Part shown: in pieces, positions 46,799 to 57,176 of the stretch
Numbering within the stretch: position 1 is the stretch's first letter
How the letters are laid out: each line of letters starts with the position of its first letter
Assembly: GCF_013409595.1 (NCBI RefSeq)
Contig: NZ_JACCBD010000001.1
Span: 992,001-1,056,000, forward strand
DNA length: 64,000 nt
Direction of reading: 5' to 3'
From: Leucobacter aridicollis
GTDB taxonomy: Bacteria > Actinomycetota > Actinomycetes > Actinomycetales > Microbacteriaceae
Made by a program: the position numbers and the translations under genes
The notes under the pieces: model-generated
What the model was told of the DNA's origin: nothing
The model's input: only the letters and a program-made list of their open reading frames with translations
The model's database searches: none

Positions 46799-47080
46799 AT
46801 GCCTCGTAGTCTCAAGAAGGGCCCCTTCGTCGACAACCACCTGCTGAACAAGGTGGTCGTACAGAACGAAGCTGGCACCAAGAACGTGATCAAGACCTGG
46901 TCGCGCCGCTCGATGATCATCCCCGCAATGCTGGGACACACCATCGCAGTGCACGACGGTCGGAAGCACATCCCCGTATTCGTCACCGAAACCATGGTTG
47001 GACACAAGCTGGGCGAGTTCGCCCCGACTCGTACCTTCCGTGGCCACGTGAAGGACGACAAGAAGGGCCGTCGCCGCTAA
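46799..47080 (+). CDS. rpsS: 30S ribosomal protein S19
   Basis: 93 residues; [18 protein letters not shown] and [20 protein letters not shown] are diagnostic. S19 binds the 30S head and contacts the A-site finger of 23S rRNA. Confidence 0.98.
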   Translation: MPRSLKKGPFVDNHLLNKVVVQNEAGTKNVIKTWSRRSMIIPAMLGHTIAVHDGRKHIPVFVTETMVGHKLGEFAPTRTFRGHVKDDKKGRRR

Positions 47081-47106
47081 CGCGGTGACGTGAAGGAGGA
47101 AGAGAA

Positions 47107-47484
47107 ATGGTGGAATCGATCGCACGCGTGCGTCATATCCGCATCACCCCCCAGAAGGCCCGTCGTGTCGTTGACCTGGTTCGTGGCAAGAACGCGCAGG
47201 AGGCACTCGCCATCCTGAAGTTCGCGCCCCAGGCTGCCGCTGAGCCCGTGTTCAAGCTCGTCGCTTCGGCGATCGCGAACGCACGTGTGAAGGCTGACGC
47301 TGAGAACCTGCGCCTCAACGAGGACGAGCTCGTCATTGCACGCGCATTCGTGGACGAGGGTGCAACGCTCAAGCGTTTCCGCCCCCGTGCACAGGGCCGC
47401 GCGTTCCGTATCAACAAGCGCACCAGCCACATCACGGTCGTTCTGCAGACCGCTGATGAGCTGGCAGCTCAGAAGGGAGCCTAA
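47107..47484 (+). CDS. rplV: 50S ribosomal protein L22
   Basis: 125 residues. [20 protein letters not shown] at the N-terminus and the C-terminal hairpin loop [19 protein letters not shown] lining the exit tunnel, where macrolide-resistance changes occur, are intact. GAAGGAGGAAGAG precedes the ATG. Confidence 0.98.
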   Translation: MVESIARVRHIRITPQKARRVVDLVRGKNAQEALAILKFAPQAAAEPVFKLVASAIANARVKADAENLRLNEDELVIARAFVDEGATLKRFRPRAQGRAFRINKRTSHITVVLQTADELAAQKGA

Positions 47485-47487
47485 GGA

Positions 47488-48246
47488 ATGGGCCAGAAGA
47501 TTCATCCCTACGGCTTCCGCCTCGGGATTACAACCGACCACGTGTCGCGTTGGTTCTCGGACTCGACGAAGAAGGGCCAGCGTTACGCTGACTACCTCGC
47601 CGAGGACATCAAGATCCGCCAGCACCTGCAGGTCCAGCTGGACCGCGCCGGTGTCTCGCGTGTTGAGATCGAGCGCACCCGCGACCGCGTCCGCGTAGAC
47701 ATCCACACTGCTCGCCCCGGCATCGTTATCGGTCGCCGCGGTGCAGAGGCAGAGCGGATCCGCGCTGACCTCGAGAAGCTCACCGGCAAGCAGATCCAGC
47801 TGAACATCCTCGAGGTCAAGAACCCCGAGGCTGACGCTCAGCTCGTCGCTCAGGGCATCGCCGAGCAGCTCGCTGCTCGTGTGGCGTTCCGTCGCGCGAT
47901 GCGCAAGGGGCTCCAGGGCGCACAGCGCGCTGGCGCCAAGGGCGTCCGTATCCAGGTCTCCGGCCGTCTTGGCGGCGCTGAGATGAGCCGTTCGGAGTTC
48001 TACCGTGAGGGTCGCGTGCCGCTGCACACGCTCCGCGCGAACATCGACTACGGCTTCTACGAGGCGAAGACCACCTTCGGCCGCATCGGCGTGAAGGTCT
48101 GGATCTACAAGGGCGACCTGACGAACAAGGAGCTCGCTCGTGAGCAGGCGGCCCAGAAGCCGTCTCGCGAGCGTGGCGATCGCCGCCGTGCGCCCCGTGG
48201 CGCGCAGGCTGAGGCTGCACCCGCTGCAGCAGGAGCGGAGAAGTAA
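47488..48246 (+). CDS. rpsC: 30S ribosomal protein S3
   Basis: 252 residues. The N-terminal [18 protein letters not shown] and the KH domain motif [16 protein letters not shown] are present. S3 is at the mRNA entry channel. An Arg/Ala-rich tail of about 30 residues extends the C-terminus, as in other actinobacteria. Confidence 0.98.
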   Translation: MGQKIHPYGFRLGITTDHVSRWFSDSTKKGQRYADYLAEDIKIRQHLQVQLDRAGVSRVEIERTRDRVRVDIHTARPGIVIGRRGAEAERIRADLEKLTGKQIQLNILEVKNPEADAQLVAQGIAEQLAARVAFRRAMRKGLQGAQRAGAKGVRIQVSGRLGGAEMSRSEFYREGRVPLHTLRANIDYGFYEAKTTFGRIGVKVWIYKGDLTNKELAREQAAQKPSRERGDRRRAPRGAQAEAAPAAAGAEK

Positions 48247-48249
48247 CCA

Positions 48250-48669
48250 ATGCTGATTCCCCGTCGAGTCAAGTACCGCAAGCAGCATCACCCGAGCCGC
48301 AGCGGTCAGTCCAAGGGTGGCAACACTGTCACCTTCGGTGAGTTCGGTATTCAGGCGCTCAGCCCCGCTTACGTGACGAACCGTCAGATCGAGTCCGCTC
48401 GTATCGCCATGACGCGTCACATCAAGCGTGGCGGCAAGGTGTGGATCAACATCTACCCTGACCGTCCGCTGACCAAGAAGCCCGCTGAAACCCGCATGGG
48501 TTCCGGTAAGGGCTCACCCGAGTGGTGGGTTGCGAATGTCAAGCCGGGCCGCGTCCTCTTCGAGGTCGCCGGTGTCGATGAGGAGCTCGCGCGTGAGGCA
48601 CTGACCCGTGCCATCCACAAGCTGCCCCTCAAGGCCCGCATTATTAAGCGCGAGGAGGGCGACGCGTAA
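48250..48669 (+). CDS. rplP: 50S ribosomal protein L16
   Basis: 139 residues. [39 protein letters not shown] and the arginine loop [20 protein letters not shown] identify L16, which helps position A-site tRNA. It shares one base with rpmC. Confidence 0.98.
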   Translation: MLIPRRVKYRKQHHPSRSGQSKGGNTVTFGEFGIQALSPAYVTNRQIESARIAMTRHIKRGGKVWINIYPDRPLTKKPAETRMGSGKGSPEWWVANVKPGRVLFEVAGVDEELAREALTRAIHKLPLKARIIKREEGDA

Positions 48670-48986
48670 TGGCGATCGGAACCAAGGAACTGGCTGTCAC
48701 CGAGCTTGACAGCTTCGAAAACGAGCGTCTCGCGGAGGAGCTGAAGAAGGCTAAGGCCGAGCTCTTCAACCTGCGTTTCCAGTCGGCCACCGGCCAGCTT
48801 GAGAACCACGGGCGCGTACGTCAGGTGAAGCGCGACATCGCTCGCATCTACACCGTGCTCCGCGAGCGCGAGCTCGGCATTCGGGTCACCCCGGCCGCCG
48901 AGCCCGCGAAGAAGGCTTCTGCGAAGAAGTCGTCCACCAAGAAGACCGAGCAGGCGCCCGCCGCCGCTGAGACGAAGGAGGCCTAA
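48669..48986 (+). CDS. rpmC: 50S ribosomal protein L29 with long C-terminal tail
   Basis: 105 residues, well above the usual ~65. The L29 core (residues ~8-70: [37 protein letters not shown]) is followed by a ~35-residue Lys/Ala/Ser-rich tail ([15 protein letters not shown]). Such tails occur in actinobacterial L29. The protein is near the tunnel exit. Confidence 0.96.
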   Translation: MAIGTKELAVTELDSFENERLAEELKKAKAELFNLRFQSATGQLENHGRVRQVKRDIARIYTVLRERELGIRVTPAAEPAKKASAKKSSTKKTEQAPAAAETKEA

Positions 48987-48988
48987 GA

Positions 48989-49261
48989 ATGGCTGAGGTC
49001 GAGAAGGAACAGCGACCGTATCGCAAGGCGCGCCGTGGCTACGTCGTCAGCGACAAGATGGATAAGACCATCGTCGTTGAGGTCGAGGATCGCGTGAAGC
49101 ACCCGCTCTACGGCAAGGTCATGCGTCGCTCATCGAAGGTGAAGGCCCACGACGAGCAGAACACCGCCGGCATCGGCGATCTCGTACTCATCCACGAGAC
49201 CCGCCCGCTCAGCGCTTCGAAGCGCTGGCGTCTGGTCGAGATCCTCGAGAAGGCGAAGTAA
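48989..49261 (+). CDS. rpsQ: 30S ribosomal protein S17
   Basis: 90 residues. [19 protein letters not shown] and [20 protein letters not shown] are typical for S17, an early 30S assembly protein bound to helix 11 of 16S rRNA. Confidence 0.98.
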   Translation: MAEVEKEQRPYRKARRGYVVSDKMDKTIVVEVEDRVKHPLYGKVMRRSSKVKAHDEQNTAGIGDLVLIHETRPLSASKRWRLVEILEKAK

Positions 49262-49294
49262 GCGCCCCGCGCTTACTGACTGAAGGAGTAGCAA

Positions 49295-49663
49295 GTGATT
49301 CAGCAGGAATCCCGACTCAAGGTTGCCGATAACACCGGCGCCAAGGAGTTGCTTACCATCCGTGTCCTCGGGGGCTCAGGACGTCGTTACGCAGGTCTCG
49401 GCGACACCATCGTCGCGACCGTGAAGGACGCGATCCCCGGCGGCAACGTCAAGAAGGGTGAGGTCGTCAAGGCCGTCATCGTTCGTACCCGCAAGTCGAC
49501 CCGTCGCGTTGACGGTTCGTACATCAGCTTCGACGAGAACGCCGCCGTCATCCTGAAGGCAGACGGGGAGCCCCGCGGCACCCGTATCTTCGGACCGGTT
49601 GGCCGTGAGCTTCGCGACAAGAAGTTCATGAAGATCGTCTCGCTCGCACCGGAGGTGATCTAG
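49295..49663 (+). CDS. rplN: 50S ribosomal protein L14
   Basis: 122 residues; begins [18 protein letters not shown] and contains [18 protein letters not shown] start at 49295 behind GAAGGAG. In E. coli this gene opens the spc operon; here 33 bases follow rpsQ and no terminator is visible, so S10 and spc genes seem fused. Confidence 0.98.
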   Translation: MIQQESRLKVADNTGAKELLTIRVLGGSGRRYAGLGDTIVATVKDAIPGGNVKKGEVVKAVIVRTRKSTRRVDGSYISFDENAAVILKADGEPRGTRIFGPVGRELRDKKFMKIVSLAPEVI

Positions 49664-49667
49664 TCCT

Positions 49668-50030
49668 ATGGCTGCAAAGATCAAGAAGGGTGACCTCGTA
49701 GAGGTCATCTCGGGCCCGACCCAGGAGCGCGGTGGATACCGTGGCAAGCAGGGTCGTGTTCTCGAAGTTCTCACCGAGACCGACCGCCTGGTCGTCGAAG
49801 GCGTGAACTACGTCACCAAGCACGTCCGCGTCGGCCAGTCCGACCGCGGGACGAAGGAGGGTGGCATCGAGACCGTTGAGGCTCCCATCCACGTGTCGAA
49901 CGTTGCTGTCGTTGACCCCTCGACCAAGAAGCCCACTCGCGTTGGCTTCCGCGTCGAAGAGGTTGAGAAGGACGGCAAGAAGAAGACGGTTCGCGTGCGT
50001 TACGCGAAGTCGTCTGGGAAGGACCTCTAA
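49668..50030 (+). CDS. rplX: 50S ribosomal protein L24
   Basis: 120 residues, with the KOW motif [21 protein letters not shown]24 initiates 50S assembly. It shares one base with rplE. Confidence 0.98.
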   Translation: MAAKIKKGDLVEVISGPTQERGGYRGKQGRVLEVLTETDRLVVEGVNYVTKHVRVGQSDRGTKEGGIETVEAPIHVSNVAVVDPSTKKPTRVGFRVEEVEKDGKKKTVRVRYAKSSGKDL

Positions 50031-50608
50031 TGTCTGAAGCTGCTGTAGCGGCTGGCAAAATCCAGCCTCGCTTGAAGCAGAAGTACCGCGGCGAAATCGT
50101 CCCGGCACTCCGTGAAGAGTTCTCCTACGCAAACGTCATGCAGGTTCCCGGTCTCGTGAAGATCGTCGTGAACACTGGCGTCGGCGAGGCAGCTCGTGAC
50201 AGCAAGGTGATCGAGGGTGCGATTGCAGACCTCGTCAAGATCACCGGTCAGAAGCCCAAGGTCACCCTGGCCCGCAAGTCCATCGCGCAGTTCAAGCTGC
50301 GTGAGGGTCAGGCCATCGGCGCGCACGTCACTCTCCGTGGCGATCGTGCCTGGGAATTCCTTGATCGTCTCGTGAACCTCGCACTGCCCCGTATCCGCGA
50401 TTTCCGCGGACTTTCGGACCAGCAGTTCGACGGTGCGGGCAACTACACGTTCGGTTTGACCGAGCAGAGTGTGTTCCACGAGATCGATCAGGATAAGATT
50501 GATCGCGTGCGTGGTTTTGACATCACCATTGTCACCACCGCAAAGACTGACGACGAGGGTCGCGCGCTGTTGAAGGCGCTCGGCTTCCCGTTCAAGGCCG
50601 ACAACTAA
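50030..50608 (+). CDS. rplE: 50S ribosomal protein L5
   Basis: 192 residues; [20 protein letters not shown] and [17 protein letters not shown] identify L5, which binds 5S rRNA and contacts P-site tRNA. A 114-base gap follows, whereas in many bacteria rpsN would be next. Confidence 0.98.
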   Translation: MSEAAVAAGKIQPRLKQKYRGEIVPALREEFSYANVMQVPGLVKIVVNTGVGEAARDSKVIEGAIADLVKITGQKPKVTLARKSIAQFKLREGQAIGAHVTLRGDRAWEFLDRLVNLALPRIRDFRGLSDQQFDGAGNYTFGLTEQSVFHEIDQDKIDRVRGFDITIVTTAKTDDEGRALLKALGFPFKADN

Positions 50609-50624
50609 ATAGTCCAAGCGGATA

Positions 50625-50692
50625 GGGTGCCCGGGGCCTCCCCGGGTACCCCGTTCGCGTGTCACCCAGGTCGCGACCCGTGTAACGGGTCG
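50625..50692 (+). promoter_or_regulatory. Two hairpins between rplE and rpsH
   Basis: Hairpin 1: GGGTGCCCGGGG (50625-50636) and CCCCGGGTACCC (50640-50651), 11 of 12 paired. Hairpin 2: perfect CGACCCGT (50674-50681) and ACGGGTCG (50685-50692) with a three-base loop. Neither is followed by a T run, so they are more likely an attenuator, processing site or protein-binding site (S8 or L5 are candidates) than terminators. Confidence 0.5.
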
Positions 50693-50722
50693 TGAAACCA
50701 GGCGAGAAAGAAAGAGTCAATC

Positions 50723-51121
50723 ATGACGATGACTGATCCGGTAGCAGACATGCTTACCCGGTTGCGCAACGCTAATAGCGCACATCATGACGACGTTTCG
50801 CTTCCCGGCTCAAAGCTGAAGGAGCGGATCGCCGAGATCCTCAAGCGTGAGGGCTACATCAGCGACTGGAAGGTCGAGGCGGCTCGCGTCGGCACGACCC
50901 TCACCATGACGCTGAAGTACGGACCGAACCGCGAGGCTTCGATCGAGGGCCTCAAGCGCGTCTCGAAGCCCGGCCTCCGCGTGTACGCGGGCTCGGCTGA
51001 GATTCCGAGCGTGCTCGGTGGCCTCGGCATTGCGATCCTGTCCACCTCTTCGGGGCTCCTCACGGACCGCGAGGCCGAGCAGAAGGGCGTGGGCGGCGAA
51101 GTGCTGGCCTACGTGTGGTAA
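50723..51121 (+). CDS. rpsH: 30S ribosomal protein S8
   Basis: 132 residues; [20 protein letters not shown] and the C-terminal [19 protein letters not shown] are diagnostic. S8 binds the central domain of 16S rRNA and is the spc-operon autoregulator in E. coli. Confidence 0.98.
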   Translation: MTMTDPVADMLTRLRNANSAHHDDVSLPGSKLKERIAEILKREGYISDWKVEAARVGTTLTMTLKYGPNREASIEGLKRVSKPGLRVYAGSAEIPSVLGGLGIAILSTSSGLLTDREAEQKGVGGEVLAYVW

Positions 51122-51127
51122 GCCGTC

Positions 51128-51664
51128 ATGTCACGTATTGGAAAGCTTCCCATCGCCATCCCCGGCGGTGTAGATGTCAAGATCGATGGCCAGCAGGTCA
51201 CGGTCAAGGGTTCGAAGGGTGAGCTGTCGCTCGTCGTCGCAGAGCCCATTCGCGTCGCAGTCGAGGACGGCCAGATCCTGGTCACCCGTCCCAACGACGA
51301 GCGCGAGTCCCGAGCGCTGCACGGCCTGAGCCGTACGCTCATCAACAACAACATCATTGGTGTGACCGAGGGCTACGCTAAGCAGCTCGAGGTTGTTGGC
51401 ACCGGCTACCGTGTGCAGCAGAAGGGCGCGGACCTCGAGCTCGCACTCGGCTTCTCGCACCCCGTGTCGTTCACCGCTCCTGAGGGCATCACGCTCGTCG
51501 TCGAGGGCGCCAACAAGATCACCGTCAGCGGCATCTCGAAGCAGGCAGTCGGTGAGGCCGCAGCGAACATCCGCAAGCTGAAGAAGCCGGAACCCTACAA
51601 GGGCAAGGGCATTCGTTACGCTGACGAGGTTGTTCGTCGCAAGGCTGGAAAGGCTGGTAAGTAA
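51128..51664 (+). CDS. rplF: 50S ribosomal protein L6
   Basis: 178 residues; [19 protein letters not shown] and the C-terminal [20 protein letters not shown] identify L6, located near the factor-binding site. Confidence 0.98.
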   Translation: MSRIGKLPIAIPGGVDVKIDGQQVTVKGSKGELSLVVAEPIRVAVEDGQILVTRPNDERESRALHGLSRTLINNNIIGVTEGYAKQLEVVGTGYRVQQKGADLELALGFSHPVSFTAPEGITLVVEGANKITVSGISKQAVGEAAANIRKLKKPEPYKGKGIRYADEVVRRKAGKAGK

Positions 51665-51666
51665 CC

Positions 51667-52041
51667 ATGGCCGCTAACATCACCCGTGCAAAGGGTCGTT
51701 CGGCTGCGCGCGTTCGCCGCCACGCCCGTCTGCGCAAGAAGATTGTCGGCACCGAACTGCGTCCCCGTCTCTCGGTGACCCGCTCGTCGCGCCACGTATT
51801 CGTGCAGGTCATCGACGACTCGAAGGGCCACACCGTGGCATCGGCGTCGACGATGGAAGCAGATCTCCGTGCATTCGACGGTGACAAGACCGCTAAGGCC
51901 CGCAAGGTCGGCGAGCTCGTCGCAGAGCGTGCAAAGGCTGCTGGTGTCGAGGCTGTTGTCTTCGACCGTGGCGGTAGCAAGTACGCAGGCCGTGTCGCTG
52001 CGATCGCCGAGGGCGCTCGCGAGGGAGGTCTGACACTGTGA
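51667..52041 (+). CDS. rplR: 50S ribosomal protein L18
   Basis: 124 residues; [19 protein letters not shown] and [20 protein letters not shown] are typical. L18 binds 5S rRNA. It overlaps rpsE by four bases. Confidence 0.98.
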   Translation: MAANITRAKGRSAARVRRHARLRKKIVGTELRPRLSVTRSSRHVFVQVIDDSKGHTVASASTMEADLRAFDGDKTAKARKVGELVAERAKAAGVEAVVFDRGGSKYAGRVAAIAEGAREGGLTL

Positions 52042-52748
52042 GCAACGAAACGAAGGAGCAGGAAGTGACTGCTGAGGCTCAGACAGAGGCTCCGGCCGCT
52101 GAGGCGCAGAACAGCGATCACCGCAACGAGCCCCGTGAGCAGCGTCGCGGTAGCCGCGACCGCGGCACCCGTGGCGAGCGTGGCGGCGGCCGCGACCGCG
52201 CCGAGAGCCAGTTCCTCGAGCGCGTCGTAACCATCAACCGCGTGTCGAAGGTCGTCAAGGGCGGCCGTCGCTTCAGCTTCACCGCGCTCGTCGTGGTTGG
52301 CGATGGCAACGGCACCGTCGGCGTCGGCTACGGGAAGGCGAAGGAAGTTCCCCTCGCAATCTCGAAGGGCGTCGAAGAGGCGAAGAAGAACTTCTTCCGC
52401 GTGCCGCGCGTCGGCAGCACGATCCCGCACCCGGTGCAGGGCGAGGCCGCAGCCGGCGTCGTTCTTCTCCGTCCGGCAGCTGCTGGTACCGGTGTTATCG
52501 CCGGTGGCCCGGTTCGCGCCGTACTCGAGTGCGCTGGCATCCACGACGTCCTGAGCAAGTCGCTCGGCTCGTCGAACACCCTGAACATCGTGCATGCGAC
52601 CGTTGAGGCGCTGCGTCAGCTCGAGGAGCCCCGCTCCGTCGCAGCTCGTCGTGGTCTCGACTTCGACCGCGTCGCTCCGGCTCGCCTCGTGCGCGCTGAG
52701 GCGAAGGCTGCGGCCGACGCTGCCGCTAAGGCAAAGGCAGGTGCGTAA
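52038..52748 (+). CDS. rpsE: 30S ribosomal protein S5
   Basis: 236 residues. The double-stranded-RNA-binding core starts at [20 protein letters not shown] and includes [19 protein letters not shown]. An N-terminal Arg/Glu-rich extension of about 55 residues precedes it, as in many actinobacteria. GTG start overlapping rplR. Confidence 0.97.
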   Translation: MSNETKEQEVTAEAQTEAPAAEAQNSDHRNEPREQRRGSRDRGTRGERGGGRDRAESQFLERVVTINRVSKVVKGGRRFSFTALVVVGDGNGTVGVGYGKAKEVPLAISKGVEEAKKNFFRVPRVGSTIPHPVQGEAAAGVVLLRPAAAGTGVIAGGPVRAVLECAGIHDVLSKSLGSSNTLNIVHATVEALRQLEEPRSVAARRGLDFDRVAPARLVRAEAKAAADAAAKAKAGA

Positions 52749-52936
52749 TGGCTAAGAGCCTGAAGATTACGCAGACGAAGTCCGTGATCAGTGAGAAGCA
52801 GAACCAGCGCGACACGCTGCGCAGCCTTGGTCTCCGCAAGATCGGCCAGACGGTCGTTCGCGAGGACACCCAGGCGAACCGCGGCTACGTCCGTGCGGTT
52901 GCTCACCTGGTCCAGGTTGAGGAGATCGACGAATGA
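52748..52936 (+). CDS. rpmD: 50S ribosomal protein L30
   Basis: 62 residues; [20 protein letters not shown] and [15 protein letters not shown] identify L30. Starts on the last base of rpsE and overlaps rplO by four bases, so these genes are translationally coupled. Confidence 0.98.
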   Translation: MAKSLKITQTKSVISEKQNQRDTLRSLGLRKIGQTVVREDTQANRGYVRAVAHLVQVEEIDE

Positions 52937-53394
52937 GCGAGAACAACGAAGAGCGCGGCGCCGTGCTGAAGGCACACCACCTTCGCCCGGCTGCTGGTTC
53001 GAAGACTGCTAAGACCCGCGTTGGTCGTGGTGAGGCGTCCAAGGGTAAGACCGCTGGTCGCGGCACCAAGGGCACCAAGGCGCGCTACCAGGTCAAGGCT
53101 GGCTTCGAGGGTGGCCAGATGCCACTGCACATGCGTACCCCGAAGCTGCGCGGGTTCAAGAACCCGTTCCGCACCGAGTACCAGGTTGTGAACGTCGCCA
53201 AGCTCGAAGAGCTGTACCCGAACGGTGGCGAGGTCACGATCGAGGATCTCGTCGCAAAGGGTGCCGTGCGCAAGAACCAGCCCGTCAAGGTGCTGGGCAA
53301 CGGTGACCTGAAGGTCAAGCTCTCCGTTCAGGTCGACAAGGTCTCCGGCTCTGCAGCCGAGAAGATTGTCGCCGCTGGCGGTGAAGTGAAGTAA
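52933..53394 (+). CDS. rplO: 50S ribosomal protein L15
   Basis: 153 residues; [20 protein letters not shown] and [19 protein letters not shown] are typical of L15, a late 50S assembly protein. Last gene of the superoperon, followed by a strong terminator. Confidence 0.98.
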   Translation: MSENNEERGAVLKAHHLRPAAGSKTAKTRVGRGEASKGKTAGRGTKGTKARYQVKAGFEGGQMPLHMRTPKLRGFKNPFRTEYQVVNVAKLEELYPNGGEVTIEDLVAKGAVRKNQPVKVLGNGDLKVKLSVQVDKVSGSAAEKIVAAGGEVK

Positions 53395-53420
53395 CATCCG
53401 AGTTTCACTCGGGTGAATAT

Positions 53421-53466
53421 GGGGGTGTTGGGGAGCACGTTTGGCTCCCCAACACCCCCTTTTCGT
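53421..53466 (+). terminator. Intrinsic terminator of the S10-spc superoperon
   Basis: A perfect 16-base stem, GGGGGTGTTGGGGAGC (53421-53436) and GCTCCCCAACACCCCC (53444-53459), with a seven-base loop and TTTTCGTT after it. This is the clearest rho-independent terminator in the window and separates secY from the ribosomal genes. Confidence 0.93.
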
Positions 53467-53494
53467 TCACCAGCACGCATCGCACGTGTAGGCT
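53466..53494 (+). promoter_or_regulatory. Candidate secY promoter
   Basis: TTCACC (53466-53471), 17-base spacer, TAGGCT (53489-53494) with an extended TG just before the -10. Because the terminator blocks read-through, secY-adk-map needs its own promoter, and this is the best candidate. Confidence 0.55.
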
Positions 53495-53548
53495 GGTCTA
53501 GTTGCTCCTCGCAGGCACTCGCCTGCGAACTATCCAGGAGGCTAAGTT

Positions 53549-54874
53549 TTGTTCAGCGCCATTGGACGGATCTTCCGTACCCCCGACCTCCGTCGGAAGA
53601 TCGTTTTTACGCTCGGAATCGTCGCACTGTTCCGGCTCGGTTCGTTTATCCCTACGCCGTTTGTTGACTTCAACAACGTCCAGGCCTGCCTTGCCTCGAA
53701 CAAGGGCGACGGTACCGCCGGTCTCTACGACATGGTCAACCTCTTTAGCGGCGGCGCACTCCTGCAGCTTTCGATCTTCGCGCTCGGCATCATGCCGTAC
53801 ATTACTGCGTCGATCATCACGCAGCTCCTGCGCGTGGTCATTCCGCACTTCGAGACTCTCCACAAGGAGGGCCAGGCGGGCCAGGCGAAGCTCACGCAGT
53901 ACACCCGTTACTTGACGATCGCGCTTGCAGTGCTGCAGTCGACGACGCTCATCACGGTCGCGCGTTCGGGCCAGCTCTTCGGCTCAGCCGTCAACCAGGC
54001 CTGCCAGAACCTCGTCGCGCAGGAGTGGTGGGCGATCCTCATCATGATCATCACGATGACCGCCGGCACCGGCCTCATCATGTGGTTCGGTGAGCTCATC
54101 ACCGAGCGCGGCGTCGGCAACGGCATGTCGCTTCTCATCTTCACCTCGATCGCCGCGAGCTTCCCGGGTGCCCTCTGGGTCATCAAGGAGCAGCGCGGCT
54201 GGGAGGTCTTCTTCTTCGTTATTCTCGTCGGCATGGTCGTCATTGGCGCTGTCGTGTTCGTCGAGCAGTCCCAGCGCCGTATCCCGGTGCAGTACGCGAA
54301 GCGCGTTGTCGGACGCCGCACCTATGGCGGTTCGAGCACGTACATTCCGATCAAGGTGAACATGGCCGGCGTGATCCCGGTGATCTTCGCCTCGGCGATC
54401 CTCTACCTCCCGATGCTCATTGCGCAGTTCAACCAGCCGAAGGCTGGCGAGGAGCCCGCCGCATGGATCGTGTGGGTGCAGAACAACCTGGTGTACGGCG
54501 ATCAGCCGCTGTACATGCTCGTGTTCTTCCTGCTCGTCATCGGGTTCACCTTCTTCTACGTCCAGATCACCTTCAACCCTGAAGAGGTTGCGGACAACAT
54601 GAAGAAGTACTCGGGCTTCATCCCTGGCATCCGTGCCGGCCGCCCGACCGCCGAGTACCTGAACTACGTGCTGACGCGCATCACCAGCGCAGGCTCGCTC
54701 TACCTCGGCATCATCGCGCTGCTTCCCCTCGTGGCGCTCTCGTTCTTCGGCGCAAACCAGAACTTCCCGTTCGGCGGCGCGTCGATCCTGATTATCGTTG
54801 GCGTTGGACTTGAGACTGTCAAGCAGATTGACGCTCAGCTCCAGCAGCGCCACTACGAAGGACTTCTCAAGTGA
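53549..54874 (+). CDS. secY: Preprotein translocase subunit SecY
   Basis: 441 residues with ten predicted membrane helices; the channel-forming subunit of the Sec translocon. [30 protein letters not shown] and [20 protein letters not shown] are conserved. TTG start at 53549, supported by AGGAGG eight bases upstream. Overlaps adk by four bases (GTGA). Confidence 0.97.
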   Translation: MFSAIGRIFRTPDLRRKIVFTLGIVALFRLGSFIPTPFVDFNNVQACLASNKGDGTAGLYDMVNLFSGGALLQLSIFALGIMPYITASIITQLLRVVIPHFETLHKEGQAGQAKLTQYTRYLTIALAVLQSTTLITVARSGQLFGSAVNQACQNLVAQEWWAILIMIITMTAGTGLIMWFGELITERGVGNGMSLLIFTSIAASFPGALWVIKEQRGWEVFFFVILVGMVVIGAVVFVEQSQRRIPVQYAKRVVGRRTYGGSSTYIPIKVNMAGVIPVIFASAILYLPMLIAQFNQPKAGEEPAAWIVWVQNNLVYGDQPLYMLVFFLLVIGFTFFYVQITFNPEEVADNMKKYSGFIPGIRAGRPTAEYLNYVLTRITSAGSLYLGIIALLPLVALSFFGANQNFPFGGASILIIVGVGLETVKQIDAQLQQRHYEGLLK

Positions 54875-55449
54875 CAGTAACTCGACTTCTCATCATTGGC
54901 CCTCCCGGTGCGGGCAAGGGCACCCAGGCGTCCAAGATCGCCGAAGCGTACGGCATCCCTGCGATTTCGACGGGGGACATCTTCCGCGCGAACATCAAGG
55001 GCGGCACCGAGCTTGGCCAGCGCGTGCAGGCAATCATCGAGTCGGGCGAGCTCGTTCCCGACTCGCTGACGAACGAGATCGTTCAGGATCGCCTGCAGCA
55101 GGACGACGCGGCTGGCGGATTCCTGCTCGACGGGTACCCGCGCAATGTTGAGCAGGTCGAGGCGCTCGACGGCATGCTCGAGGGCGACGCGCTCGACGCG
55201 GTCGTGCTGCTCGAGGCCGACACGGACGAGGTCGTCGCGCGACTGTTGAAGCGCGCGGAGATCGAGGGTCGCGCCGACGATACCGAAGAGGTCATTCGTC
55301 ACCGCCAGGACATCTACGCAGAGCAGACCGCGCCGCTCATCGAGCTCTTCACGAAGCGTGGGATCCTCGTGAGCGTCGACGGCCTGGGCGGCATCGACGA
55401 GGTCGCCGAGCGCATCGCTGGCGCCCTCAGCGCAAAGCTGGGCCGCTAG
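54871..55449 (+). CDS. adk: Adenylate kinase
   Basis: 192 residues interconverting AMP+ATP and 2 ADP. P-loop [16 protein letters not shown]-binding ISTGDIFR and LDGYPRN, and the LID arginine region [16 protein letters not shown] are present. It is the short form lacking the extended zinc LID. GTG start coupled to secY. Confidence 0.97.
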   Translation: MTVTRLLIIGPPGAGKGTQASKIAEAYGIPAISTGDIFRANIKGGTELGQRVQAIIESGELVPDSLTNEIVQDRLQQDDAAGGFLLDGYPRNVEQVEALDGMLEGDALDAVVLLEADTDEVVARLLKRAEIEGRADDTEEVIRHRQDIYAEQTAPLIELFTKRGILVSVDGLGGIDEVAERIAGALSAKLGR

Positions 55450-55451
55450 GA

Positions 55452-56294
55452 ATGTCGCGTCGCGGGTTCCTCCGCCGTTCGATTTACAAGTCGCCGGCGC
55501 AGCTCAGGCTCATGATTGAGCCCGGGCTCGCCGCGGTCGACGCTCTCGCTGCGATGCGTGCAGCCGTGAAGCCAGGGATCACCACGCTCGAGCTCGACGC
55601 GATCGCCGAGGCGGCGATTCGTGCGCGCGGCGGTGAACCGAACTTCATGCTCGAACCCGGGTATCGCCACACCATCTGCGCAAACGTGAACGCCGATGTG
55701 GTCCACGCGATCCCGACGGACAGGCCGCTTGAGCCTGGCGACATCGTCTCGCTCGACGTCGGCGCCGTTATCGGCGGCTGGCACAGCGACGCCGCATTCA
55801 CCGCGGTCATTCCCGATCCCGCGCGGCCGGAGCTCACCGAGTCGAACGAAAAGCTTTCGCACGTCACCGAGCAGGCCATGTGGCAGGGGATCGCGCGGCT
55901 CGCGCGCGCGACGCACCTCAACGAGGTCGGCGAGGCGGTCCAGAACTACGTGCGCAAGCACAGCGACTACGGCGTGCTCGAGGACTACATCGGTCACGGC
56001 ATTGGCCGGAGCATGCACGAGGATCCGCCCGTGTTCAACGTCGCGGTGCCGAAGCGCGGTCCCGAGGTCAAGCCCGGGCTCGTCGTTGCCATCGAGCCGA
56101 TCATCTCGGCCGGCACGATCGACACTGTCGTCCAGGACGATGACTGGACAGTGTCCATCGCCGACGGCGCGATGAGCGCCCAGTGGGAACACTCGGTCGC
56201 CATTCACGAGGGCGGCATCTGGGTGCTGACCGCACCGGACGGGGGAGCCGCAGGACTCGCCCAGTTCGGGATCACCCCGACCCCGATCGCCTAG
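55452..56294 (+). CDS. map: Type I methionine aminopeptidase
   Basis: 280 residues. Metal ligands fall in VSLDVGAVIGGWHSDAAFT, the histidine motif HGIGRSMHEDPPVFN, and the glutamates in VVAIEPIIS and WEHSVAIHEGG. It removes initiator methionine. Two bases follow adk, so secY-adk-map form one operon. Confidence 0.97.
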   Translation: MSRRGFLRRSIYKSPAQLRLMIEPGLAAVDALAAMRAAVKPGITTLELDAIAEAAIRARGGEPNFMLEPGYRHTICANVNADVVHAIPTDRPLEPGDIVSLDVGAVIGGWHSDAAFTAVIPDPARPELTESNEKLSHVTEQAMWQGIARLARATHLNEVGEAVQNYVRKHSDYGVLEDYIGHGIGRSMHEDPPVFNVAVPKRGPEVKPGLVVAIEPIISAGTIDTVVQDDDWTVSIADGAMSAQWEHSVAIHEGGIWVLTAPDGGAAGLAQFGITPTPIA

Positions 56295-56309
56295 CGCCCG
56301 ACCTGTGCT

Positions 56310-56352
56310 ACGGCTGAGCGCCGCCACCCATTGGGTAGCGGCGCTCAGCCGT
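56310..56352. terminator. Bidirectional terminator between map and the PaaX-like gene
   Basis: ACGGCTGAGCGCCGC (56310-56324) pairs perfectly with GCGGCGCTCAGCCGT (56338-56352); the loop contains CACCC/GGGTA, which can extend the stem. TCTC follows on the plus strand. It lies between convergent genes. Confidence 0.85.
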
Positions 56353-56366
56353 TCTCACGTGACGCG

Positions 56367-57176
56367 CTAGCTGAAGACGGGCAGCGCGGGCCACCCGCGT
56401 TGTAGCGCCGCCCATTCCGCGGCGAACGCGTCCCGAAGGCGCCGCGGCTGCCAGCTGGAGTCGCGAAGCTCGCCGGGAAGCAGGGGGTCAACGGCGAGGG
56501 CCCGGTCGAGGCCCTCGGAGAGCTGCAGTGCGCGCGCCGTCGCGGCGACCCCATCGAGAGGGCTAGCCGCCGGGACCGCGAGCACCTTCGCGAGAGGAGC
56601 GTACGCGGCGAGCGTCGCCTCGGCGGGCCACAGTGCCTCCGCGATCTGCCGTGGTGTGCTGGCTCCAGGAATGGCGAGATCCGCGGTCGTGCCTCGTACA
56701 AGCCACCGGTCGAGGATGCTGGGCGCGACCGCTCCGGCAAGTTCTTCGGAGAGCTCGTGCGGGCTCACGTACATTCCGGCGACGACGGGCGCTGCCCCGA
56801 GCCAGGTGAGCGCGGCCCGAAGCGCATCGCGCTCCGCACGTGCGGGCTCTGGCACCGAAAAGGCGTACAGGTGCCAGGCCCCATCCCATGGCGCGGCGCC
56901 TGCGTCCTGTGCGAATGCAAACGCGACGAGTGCGCCATCCCGGCGCGACCGGGCGCGCGCGTCTGAGGTCCGCTCGATCCTCCCGGCGCGACCCCTGCCG
57001 ACCTGCGTGAGCTCGCCGGCGGACTGCATGCGACGCAGCGTGAGGCGCACCGTCTGTTCGGGGATCCCGAGGGCCAGGCCGACGTCGTAGACGGCCGCGA
57101 GCTGCGCCGCGCCAGCCGCGTCAAACGATCCCTCGATGAGCGTGCGGGCGGACACAGAGATGAGGGGTGGCTTCAC
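56367..57176 (-). CDS. PaaX-like transcriptional regulator
   Basis: A 269-residue protein similar to PaaX, the GntR-like repressor of phenylacetate catabolism. The N-terminal winged helix (VRLTLRRMQSAGELTQVGRG) is followed by a PaaX central domain (WDGAWHLYAFSVPEPARAERD, LGAAPVVAGMYVSP) and a helical C-terminus (LRDAFAAEWAALQRG). No paa genes are nearby, so its ligand is unknown. It overlaps the upstream YqeB-like gene by four bases and is probably co-transcribed with it. Confidence 0.85.
   Translation of the reverse strand: MKPPLISVSARTLIEGSFDAAGAAQLAAVYDVGLALGIPEQTVRLTLRRMQSAGELTQVGRGRAGRIERTSDARARSRRDGALVAFAFAQDAGAAPWDGAWHLYAFSVPEPARAERDALRAALTWLGAAPVVAGMYVSPHELSEELAGAVAPSILDRWLVRGTTADLAIPGASTPRQIAEALWPAEATLAAYAPLAKVLAVPAASPLDGVAATARALQLSEGLDRALAVDPLLPGELRDSSWQPRRLRDAFAAEWAALQRGWPALPVFS

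Noticed and set aside
47077..48420. Long open frames antisense to the ribosomal genes (also 44293-45513 and 45901-47061)
   Set aside because: These are mirror frames of rplV-rpsC, rplC-rplD and rplB. Their composition follows the ribosomal codons on the other strand and they carry no domain or ribosome-binding site.
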